Shown here in pieces: positions 55,629 through 64,000 of a stretch of DNA of 64,000 bases. The notes under the pieces are model-generated. The model had not been told where the DNA came from and searched no databases. It was given only the letters and a program-made list of their open reading frames with translations. The stretch lies in contig OX411549.1 of the NCBI GenBank assembly GCA_948146395.1, forward strand, positions 33,440,693 to 33,504,692. Reading direction: 5' to 3'. How positions within the stretch are numbered: the stretch's first letter is position 1; each line of letters starts with the position of its first letter. Both the position numbers and the translations under genes were made by a program. Origin of the DNA: Fragum whitleyi. Taxonomy: Eukaryota; Mollusca; Bivalvia; Cardiida; Cardiidae.

Positions 55629-55920
55629 TAATTTTGCGCTTTGAGCCATGAAATCTACTTTTAACTGTTAAATTCTCGTCCAATTTTATTTAAATAAACA
55701 AAACAGGCGAAAAGAACGCATTAAAGGGTTAGATTTAACTTTTAAACGAAAGTTATTGCCTGTCTTAAATCGTAAGGTTTTCTCATATTTGTACTTTCAT
55801 AATTGTAGGGAAGGGGCTAGGTTCATTTCCTATCATATGCTTTTTAAATATACACGATAAACCAATGGTATTGGACTCGGCGCTCACGTCAGAGCTCAGT
55901 TTTGAAAGTACGCGTATATA
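55629..55920 (+). repeat. Dispersed repeat H, copy 2
   Basis: ATTTTGCGCTTTGAGCCATG, CTTTTAAACGAAAGTTATTG, CTTTCATAATTGTAGGG and CACGTCAGAGCTCAGTTTTG mirror 49246-49540 in the same orientation, about 6.4 kb apart. Confidence 0.65.
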
Positions 55921-55924
55921 TCTA

Positions 55925-56760
55925 TTAAGGTTCATGTAAAGTGTTTGAGATCCAATTTTAAGGGCATTTTGTTCAGAACAAGCAACTGCATGACGGTCAG
56001 ATAAGATTAGCTCCTATTTTAACAAAGTGCAGTCTAAAGTACTACCCAGGTACTACTACAACCTTAGATATAAAAACTCAGTCTCAAATGGCTCTTTTGA
56101 AACGATCGATTTTCCATTATTTTATCAACATACATGTCAAACCGCTTTGGTCTGTTTTCAAAATACATGCGAGGTACGGTGCAACATCACTCCATAATTT
56201 TGTGAAATATTTTCTGCGATTTATTTCAAATTATATTGTTTGAATTCAATGATCTATAATAAATTCCTATATATTTATCGTTCCGTGAATAGAATTTGAT
56301 GTATTGTGAAACAACATTACAGGTATATAAACTATTAATGTCCATTTATGTTGTGATAACACACTATACATTACACAGTTCTACACGTTTACAAATTTAG
56401 AATGACATATGTGACATATGCGTTTATAAAATAAGTCAAAATAAAATGCTTGCATAACAACGTTTCGGGCCCGGGTTTTATACCAACGTTTGAAGTAGTA
56501 CCTGGGTAGTGCTTTAGACTGTATTTTGTTAAAATATGAGCTAATTTTATCCTACAGTCATGCAGTTGCTTGTTCTATACAAAATGACCCTTTCCCACAA
56601 TGTTTTGGCGATACCGCTATAGCTATGGCAGTTGCTAAACTGCTTGTGCCCATAAATAGCTTCATTTTGATAAATAATATACTTAGCCATTCTGCTGATT
56701 CTTGGCAAATGAAGTGCCTTGAATTTTGGTCTCAAACACTTTAGGCTACATGAACCTTAA
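55925..56760. mobile_element. TTAAGGTTCATG-ended foldback element, 836 bp
   Basis: TTAAGGTTCATGTAAAGTGT at the left and its inverse at 56741-56760 begin long, broken inverted repeats. Inside them GCAACTGCATGACGGT, AGTACTACCCAGGTACTACT and GAGCTAATTTTAT recur inverted. Each inverted arm is about 130-270 bp. The left flank is TTAA, as is the right. The 72-codon frame at its right end is just the arm. Confidence 0.75.
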
Positions 56761-57950
56761 ACTGAGTAATTATCAATAAAAGCTGATTTACCTTAATCTT
56801 AGATGCAACGACCCGATTATTAGGCCCCGCCCTGCCAGGGCAATAATCTTTGATTATAGATAGAAATAATATGGTTTGGCTTTGTTTTTGTTAACATTTC
56901 TCAAATCTTATTTTGTATGCATAAGAAAATAAACTACGAGCAAATGTATCAAAATCTCATCAGGTTCTTTCTGGTTTTGGTATTTTCGTATGGGGGAAAT
57001 CGTCTGCGAAGGTCGACAAACTTATCATTTTGATTTTATTTATTAGTAGTATACACATTGAACCATAAAGCCATTTTAACGTAGTTTTAATAGCAATAAT
57101 TTGACGTTTTTATGATTTTATCAGAAATTGTTGTGATAATGAAAACACAAAATGCTTGTCCATTTAAAGTTTTCACGTTATTTTATTTTCGTATCAAGTG
57201 CCTCAGCCAACTGAACCTTTGTTACCGCGTCATTTGTCTCCCCTAGGTTTGAACGGTCGAATGTAATCTTGAGATTGTGCCGGCATAAAACAATGGGTAG
57301 GTGTACCTGCCGACACGATATTACTGCAGTACTTGAAAGCGGTGACGGTTTTTGTGTGTATGTTGTCATTCTTGTAGAACCTATACAGTGTATAGTTATG
57401 CCATAACTTGTTACTTCCTAAAAATCAAGAGGGGTAGTAGTAAAATATTTAATCTCATTTTTTCAAAAGGAAAACGAAATAGAAAATGCTTATTGCAATG
57501 CATTTTTCATAAATTGCACAATGCAAAAATGTCGCCTATACTTTAAATACTACATTTTGACACTGAACCTTTTAGAGGGCGGTACAAGTACATCTTCCTT
57601 GATGCGGTAATATAAAGGTATACATGTAGTAGAAAGTGGAAAAATATTTTTGTGGTAGAGATTTTCCTATGGTCTTTTCAAACAATCATTGAAAATATTT
57701 ATCTCGAATTTCGCAAAGGGTTAAACGAAAGTGAAAAAATCTTACCTCTTTGTTGCTAACAGTATGGTAATTTCTTTCGTTATCATTTGTGAGATACTTT
57801 GATGTAAGTCTCAAAAACACATAAATATATACTTAAGATTCGACCGGCAGATAACGCCTTTTTAATAGGTAAATGGTCGTAAGTTAAATACATTCACAAA
57901 AAAGAAAGAAGCAAAGTTTCGAGATATAAACTAAGGGGTTGGGGAGCAAT
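56761..57950. other. Intergenic or intron, nothing identified
   Basis: No coding frame or repeat match. Confidence 0.3.
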
Positions 57951-58335
57951 GATAAATAGAGAATAGATGGCTGGTGACTTGAGATGGAAAAGTTTGTCAG
58001 GCAAGGGGTAGGAATTCGTCGGGTGAGCAGCCGTGCCCGATAATCTTTTCCATCTCAAGTCACCAACCATGTATTCCATTTATCATGTTTTGGTCTTTTT
58101 TAAAAGTCTATTCCATATTTATATACGGAAATTTAATCTGATCTCGATTTACCACATCGACTGCTTACCATAATGTTGAATGGGTTGATGAGATGGGGTT
58201 ATTGCTTCAGGCTAAAGAACTCTATAATAGTAAGTAAGAAAATATTTAACAAAAGAACTCTTTAGCAATACCACATACCCTAATGATTAAAAAATGTGAA
58301 TCAGGTGATTTTTTAGTCATCTCAACCCTCGATTT
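57951..58335 (+). mobile_element. Element C, copy 3, left part
   Basis: ATAGATGGCTGGTGACTTGA starts the hairpin head. It is shortened here (GGTGAGCAGCCGTGCCCGAT) and closes CAAGTCACCAACCATG. The sequence then follows copy 1 as far as GGTGATTTTTTAGTCATCTC, where LINE-2 interrupts. Confidence 0.7.
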
Positions 58336-58353
58336 AATTCTCGAGTTTTCAAA

Positions 58354-59693
58354 TTCTCGAATTTGACAGAGATTGCGATCAGGTTCAAATAGATGATATA
58401 AACATTTCATGCTTATTATATGCAGATGATATTGTTTTATTGTCAAATAGTGCTAAAGGTTTGCAAGCTACATTAAATAAGCTTAGCATGTTCTGCAATA
58501 AATGGAACTTAAAAGTTAACATTTCTAAAACTAAAGTTATCATATTCAATAAAAGTGGTAAGTTATTCCAAGATAATATTTTTAAATTTGAAGAGAATGT
58601 AGTAGAAGTTGTAAACATGTATAAATATCTTGGTATTATCTTTAAATCCTCGGGTACTTTTACTGAGGGCATTAATTATCTTTGCAAAAAGGCTCAAAAA
58701 TCTTCATTCTGTATAAGAAAAGCCATTGGTTCAAACAAAATGAATACACCCATATTTCTTAAATTGTATGAGCAATGTGTTAAACCTATTTTGCTCTACT
58801 GTAGTGAAGTATGGGCAGGAGAAAAACTTATTTCACAGGTAGGATCTGTGGAGCAGAAATATGACACCCTTATCACCGAAAAAATTCAACTAAAGTTTTG
58901 TAAACATATACTAGGAGTTCATAAATCAGCTCCCAATAATGCAGTTAGAGCGGAACTTGGTATATTCCCTATTGCCCTTTATAGTTTAAAATCTAGCATT
59001 GGATTTTGGTTACATATTATTGAGTCTGATAGGGATAAGTTAGTAACCAAGGCATATAAGGACAGCATTAATTTAATAAAAGGATTTGGGTTCAACATCA
59101 GATTGTTTCTGAATAAGCTGAATTTCAATCATGTTTGGGAAAATCAGTGTACTTTTTCTAAGGCGATGTTAAATTCAATAACTTCAAAATTAAAACAGTC
59201 TTACACCACATTCTGGAAAAATGTTATATTTGACGATAGCGGGAATCTCACCAATGGTAATAAACTCCGGACTTATAGGAATATAAGAAATAACTATTCA
59301 TTAGAAAAATATCTATTAATAGGTGATTGTTCAAAAGAAGAAATTTCTACTCTTTGTAAATTGAGGCTAAGTGCACACAAACTCTTTATTGAAGAGGGAA
59401 GATATATGAAGATTCCTGTCAATGAAAGAATTTGTAAATTATGTCTAAGTGGTATTGAGGATGAGGAACATTTTATTTTATCATGCACTAAATTACAACA
59501 TATTAGAGAGCCTTTTTTTGAAAGTCTTGGAAACATTTGCCAGTCTTTTACATACGGGTCTAATTCTGAGAAAATGAAGTTTATCCTCAGTAATGACCAA
59601 TATGATTTAAATGTAGTGTGTATTTCATATATTCATAAAATGTATTGGGAGAGAATGAATTTGTTGGGAGTTAACAATAAGATTCATACTTAA
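58354..59693 (+). pseudogene. LINE-2 reverse transcriptase C-terminal half, open frame
   Basis: The frame is open from before the YADD box (58419-58430, LLYADDIVLLS) to TAA at 59691-59693. After YADD come NKWNLKVNISKTKVIIF, YKYLGIIF (a common LINE motif), a LYEQCVKPILLYCSEVW segment and a C-terminal ERICKLCLSGIEDEEHF...C knuckle. The protein N-terminal portion, with endonuclease and motif A, is missing because of 5' truncation, so no complete enzyme is made. Unlike LINE-1 this copy has no frameshift in its remaining 440 codons, which points to a more recent insertion. Confidence 0.85.
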
Positions 59694-60636
59694 AACTTTT
59701 CTTTACTTGGTTCCTAACCATTCTAGTAATTTGAAATCATTATAATATATAATCAAGGGTTCACAAGTCAAGCCGCTTGACTTCAGACACTACAAATTTT
59801 GATTCGGAAAATAGTTTTATATAAAATATAATTTTAAGAAAAATTGAAGGCACTGTATTAACAGCTGGGGTGTCACTAATCAGGTCATCAAAACAGAGCA
59901 CATATTGGTTGATAGATTATACAGATTATTCATGCTCTAAATTGAAAAAAAAAAAAAAAAAAAATTTGATTGGCAGTTGGTTTTGAGCTTGACTACCGTG
60001 ATCCTTTGATTCCAGACTTTCTGGTGGTTTATTAATTATATAAACATATATATTTTATTTCTAGAGATTTTAAAAAAAGACTATGAAGGTGTTTTCAGAG
60101 ATGTAGAGGCAGCCTGTAAAAGCTGTATATTAGATCTCTTTAAATTCTTTATAAGTCATGCTCTAATATTTCTGTGCTGGGGGCCTGGAGCGGCACTGGT
60201 GTGAGTGCCCATATTTGTATGGGCACTTGCGACAGTGTTGCTTTGGGTCCTCGATAAAGATACAAGTGGTTGAAAAGGTTATGTAAAGCTGAATCAGGGA
60301 CTCTATGTATGTATATGTACATTTAGGATCCGTGGCTAAATCAATATACTGTCTAGTAATAAGTGCTTTTTTAGCTGCATAAGGTGTTTCTATATGACTA
60401 TTTAAGCCATGCAATTCGCTACATTTATGAATTTAATGCTACTTTCTCACCAATATGTTTTTATGAAAATGCCGATGGGACCTTGATGTTCCTTTTGTTT
60501 TAACAGCGACTCTCTACTACATTTAATTTTTGTCATTTGCTAATCTGTATTTATTGTATGATCTGTTTTGTATTTGTGGTGACAGTCCTATCATTGGATT
60601 TTAGACCAATAAAATATTTGTATTTATTTGTATTTT
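59694..60636 (+). other. LINE-2 3' UTR
   Basis: Long non-coding tail with the poly-A run and the short CATTGG...CCAATAAAATA fold just before the end. Confidence 0.6.
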
Positions 60637-60639
60637 GTA

Positions 60640-61150
60640 GTTTTCTTGTCATGCAGCTAAAAGCAAAGGTCAATAAAATGCCTTACTTGCTTTTAATAAG
60701 AGGGCAGACATGGATTGGGATCAGACGCAAAGCTAATATCTCCCAAATTCTCCTTGGTCGAATAAAATATGCGTTTTATCCATACAGATAAATATTTAAA
60801 AATTCTGACAATATTCGAGAATGAGTATAAACACGCAAGTAAAACTTCGTCACAATTTTATAGATTACATCATCAACCATGTACTACGTCATCGATATTG
60901 TCACGTTATGCATTTTTAATAAATAAAGGAATGGATTTAAATATGTTAAACAGAAATCGATACTCAAATTCAAAAGAAAAATGTGCTGGGGGTGGCTCTT
61001 TTTCAGATCTAACTGCCGCAAAAGAAGATCCGGCAGGTTGAGTGACCAAGTGACATGATAAAGCCGTCACGTGATCAAGTAACCTGATATCAACAAGTTT
61101 ATCATACCCTCTTTTATCAGGCAATATTTATAGCTAGTGACGGGATAAAT
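60640..61150 (+). mobile_element. Element C, copy 3, right part
   Basis: It begins TTGTCATGCAGCTAAAAGCA and ends CAGGCAATATTTATAGCTAG and TGACGGGATAAA, as in copy 1. It includes GGTTGAGTGACCAAGTGACA and GTCACGTGATCAAGTAACCT. Confidence 0.7.
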
Positions 61151-61545
61151 GATTCTAAAGATTCTTGTAAATTGAATAAGCGGATAGTGGGCCTCGTCAC
61201 TTGTAACATTGCCTCATTTTGTAAGCATCATTTGTTCAAATGCTCAAAAGATCTCCACAAAATATTCCTATTGCATAGAAATGAAAATTACTACATTCAC
61301 GCCCGAGGTACTTTCCAGTTTACGGAATTGTCCGTGTGGTGTCCCGATTGGATTTGAATGAAAAATTTGATTGGTCGATCTAACCAACTTCTAGATTGTC
61401 GTTCAAGCTCTTTAAATTGAGCCTTTGCGAATCAAATTTGAGCAATTGCTTGATAATCTCAACAAGTTCATGTACAGAGCGGCAAGTTAAGAATCAGTCC
61501 TGCGTTAAAGGTCAAAACATTCGCAAAGCATTTTAATATAGGGTT
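61151..61545. other. Intergenic, family B scrap
   Basis: CAGTCCTGCGTTAAAGGTCA near 61497 is a family-B left end. No gene. Confidence 0.35.
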
Positions 61546-62020
61546 AATTCACGTTTTTGAGGGCGTTAACAAATGCAGAGACCCGAAAATTCGAACTCGG
61601 GCGTTAAAGCATTTTAAGGCTCTCAGCAAATATTAACGCTCGAAAAAACGTGAATTGACTATTGCATAAAAACCTAGATACGAACCCAAGAATGTGCCGG
61701 AAAATTGCGTTATGCATTACACCGCCACTTTTTTCATACCGAGGTCCCTAGGTAAATTTATGACGTTACAATATTTAACGCGGGAATAAGATGAACGTCT
61801 TTATTTATGCTCTTTATTTACGTTAGACCTAGAAACTGATACTGTGAATAGGCCGAGTCAGAGGATATTTAAGTAGAAAAAGCCGGGTGTTAACGGCGAG
61901 TAAATTAACTTATTAGTCCACGTTTTCTCCCGTTAACGCCCGGGTTTGGTTCGTTATCGTATGCCTATAACGATCCTAAAACGTACATTTTATGCAATAA
62001 TACTTGATACTCGTCTCTGT
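61546..62020. repeat. Inverted-repeat block with GTTAACG words
   Basis: TTCACGTTTTTGAGGGCGTTAA near 61550 (in pieces) pairs with TTAACGCTCGAAAAAACGTGA near 61634. ATTGCATAAAA (61662) pairs with TTTTATGCAAT (61990), and GTTAACGGCGAG and CCCGTTAACGCCCGGG stand between. It is probably one foldback element with several short arms. Confidence 0.45.
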
Positions 62021-62299
62021 ACGTAGACGAACGCGCATACGCATATATAAACTCGTATATGCGGAGTTTTATTTCTAAATGCATAAATTTGTTTTACCCT
62101 GAACGCAAGGAAGATCAACCTTTGTAACAGCACTGATAGGTTTGAGACTTGTATGTATATGGAAAAACATTATGATCAGCTATCCTGGAAATTTGATTTT
62201 ATCACGAAACCTATTGAATTACCATGATAATGCTACCTGGTCGTATCTCGTTGCGGTAATATGTTACCATAATTATAATATTGTTTCAATACAGCAATT

Positions 62300-62500
62300 G
62301 GCATCTTTCAATTGACAATAACCCCAATTAAAACTAATCTAAATCGTTCGCTTAGCGTTTCATTCATCAGTTAAAGAATTTGGAACGTTTCGAAATTGTT
62401 CAAAAATGCCTCGAAAATGTGTAAAACTGAAACTAGCGATATGATATAAAAACTCTTTATGTCACTTAAAAAATCCCTCATCCTACTCATTCATTTTAAG
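62300..62500 (-). mobile_element. MITE family A right-arm relic, next to a lone TTAAGG end
   Basis: TCAATTGACAATAACCCCAAT, ATCTAAATCGTTCGCTTAGC and AAAAATGCCTCGAAAATG are family A words on the minus strand. It ends close to TTAAGGTGAGTGGACCGTTA at 62496, the end of the element at 39117. Confidence 0.45.
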
Positions 62501-62526
62501 GTGAGTGGACCGTTATAGTTCCGCAA

Positions 62527-63494
62527 CATTTTGGACCATATGTTCTTTCACAATGTTAACCGGGGTACCCTAATGAAAATCATTAGGAAACCTCAGTTAG
62601 CATTGTTAAAGTTCATAACTCCTGATATATTGCGGATTTTTTACGGATCCACTACCTTAATTTCGAAATCGTGCCAAAATCTTAAACCCATGCAGTGATC
62701 CCAGCTTCACTTTAAGGATGATAAGCGAATAGAGGTTTATAAATAACGTGTTGTTCAGAATTTGACACACTTATGGCCGCTCGATTCATTATGTGGACGC
62801 CGCCACGACAAGTAAAATGTAGTCTGAGAAAGCAATCCTCTCTTTTAGGAAAAGACACACTATTTGATATTGTCATTTAACAGATAATTAGAGCGTGATA
62901 GTAATAAAATGACATCAGATTACGGAAATAAATAAAGAACATTTTATTCTGTACCTTTCTCCTTCTGTACCGTATGACAGGGTGGTTTTAACATGAGATA
63001 TGTCAACCTATCCTGCGTTCGTGCATGAGTTACCGTTTCAATTCGGTTTCATTACTTGTTTGTTGTGGGTTTCCTGTCATTTTCAACAGTATTGCTATTA
63101 TATTATACCGAGGCGTCTCCTGCACATATTCATGTTTTCCAAGCCATCGTCAGTCAATCCAATAGATGCAAATAAGAAATCGCCCATCGGTAGTAGACAA
63201 TGTTTATGTTTTTTATTATTTTTATTATCATTATTTTTTTTTTTTTTATTCTTTATTTTTTTGCAAAGAGGGTAGATAAGTACAATTCTTCACCATTACT
63301 GTTTAGGTTTCCGAACTCATCTATTCACTATAGAAGGATGACCCGTGACACAAAAGGGACATTCTTGGAACTCCATAAAAAGGGAATATTAAAAAAGATA
63401 TCTGATGTAGCAGAAGTCAAACAGTTGGTGCATGCATTTTATAAAAGGTTATGCAGTAAAATAGAATCTTCATTCTAGATTAAGAAAATCTATT
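62527..63494. other. Intergenic, nothing identified
   Basis: A T run lies at 63234-63247. The frames at 63000-63478 have no recognisable features. Confidence 0.3.
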
Positions 63495-63605
63495 TAATGT
63501 GAAAAGTTTCGATCTTGGTCAGCCTGCGCGAGTCGCACAGACTGACCTCGGTCGATACTTTTCGCACCATCCAGATAGTCCCTCTTTGCCTATCTGGTCA
63601 CATGT
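63495..63605. repeat. Lone family D end with a GGTCAGCCTGCGCG hairpin
   Basis: CTTGGTCAGCCTGCGCGAGT pairs with GCACAGACTGACCTCGG. It is followed by CATCCAGATAGTCCCTCTTT and ATCTGGTCACATGTG, which is the family D right end. Confidence 0.5.
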
Positions 63606-64000
63606 GATTCCTTCAATGCCAAATGATTTTTAAATGACAATTAGAACTCTAAAAATATATATTTTTTATCTATGTCAAGTGAGACAATTCATGTCATTAA
63701 TGACTGACAATTTGAAACGCAATCCTACCAACAAAAGACATGGGCCTATGATAAATCGAAATAGTATACGGTGTAATGCGGTACAAACAATTCAGAGTAT
63801 TATTGATATTATCATGAGTTGAAAAACGGGCGCAAACATTGACACGAATTTTCGACGACGGCCTTCAAATGCGGCCGGAAAGTAGGTTACAAATTCTTAC
63901 GATTCTTTTATAATATAATATATCTTCGTTAAGCGCTTACCTTAAGCAACGATTATGTGACAAACCTTATATTATAATTGAAATTTGTCTACGATATATT
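63606..64000. other. Window end, nothing identified
   Basis: AT-rich, with no gene or repeat match. Confidence 0.3.

Larger units (their letters stand above)
58340..60636 (+). mobile_element. LINE-2: 5'-truncated non-LTR retrotransposon in element C
   Basis: Element C resumes at about 60640 (GTCATGCAGCTAAAAGC). Between the two C parts lies the 3' end of a LINE, starting partway through reverse transcriptase. The tail is AATAAAATATTTGTATTTATTTGTA, here quoted in pieces (AATAAAATATTTG, TATTTATTTG), like the ATAAAATAATTGTATTGTAT tail of LINE-1. The 5' truncation is typical of target-primed reverse transcription. An A(20) run at 59946-59965 lies inside the 3' UTR. Confidence 0.8.

Noticed and set aside
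1..64000. CRISPR array, operon or bacterial defence system
   Set aside because: No regularly spaced short repeats with unique spacers and no clustered co-directional genes; the repeats seen are eukaryotic SINE, LINE and MITE types.

Overview
The window is AT-rich eukaryotic DNA with very sparse coding capacity and a dense load of short transposable elements. tRNA-headed SINEs with tails such as GGCGTTAAACCCC followed by CAATCAATC or CAAACAAA, many hairpin MITEs, 2A-bearing non-LTR retrotransposons, and one intron-split SLC6 transporter exon together suggest a marine bivalve mollusc. That assignment is inference from repeat style; no species marker was seen. There is no operon, CRISPR array, rRNA or prokaryotic signal.

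Only one cellular protein-coding piece is convincing: the first coding exon (46296-46473, +) of a sodium- and chloride-dependent SLC6 transporter, ending at a clear GTAGGT splice donor. A tRNA-like gene lies at 665-736 (-). The longest coding relics are two non-LTR retrotransposons. LINE-1 (about 17437-22735, +) is nearly full length but broken by frameshifts and stops. It encodes a membrane segment, a 2A ribosome-skipping motif (DIELNPGP), a coiled coil, an APE endonuclease, a reverse transcriptase and a C-terminal CCHC knuckle. LINE-2 (about 58340-60636, +) is 5'-truncated but keeps one long open frame.

Layout: 0-5 kb has a 1.3 kb TIR element, a tandem repeat and several perfect or near-perfect hairpins. 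5-17 kb has MITE families A, B and E and three SINE types. 17.4-22.7 kb is LINE-1. 23-28.5 kb has two long inverted-repeat elements and two divergent tandem arrays. 29-33 kb is a stack of nested MITEs and SINEs. 33.8-37.9 kb holds two copies of a composite element (F+C), with the C part in opposite orientations. 38-44 kb is a nest of MITE A copies, one interrupted by a 2.27 kb TTAAGG-ended element and one next to a SINE split by a palindrome. 44.1-44.9 kb is an unusual element with GGCCCGGTCCCACTGCA ends. 46.3 kb is the SLC6 exon. The rest, to 64 kb, is intron or intergenic sequence with further MITEs, an (GTTT)n microsatellite and LINE-2 inserted in a third C element.

Family letters (A, B, C, D, E, F, G, H, SINE-A, SINE-B, SINE-C) are local names used only here. 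All boundaries were read by eye; homology between copies was judged by eye, not by computed alignment.
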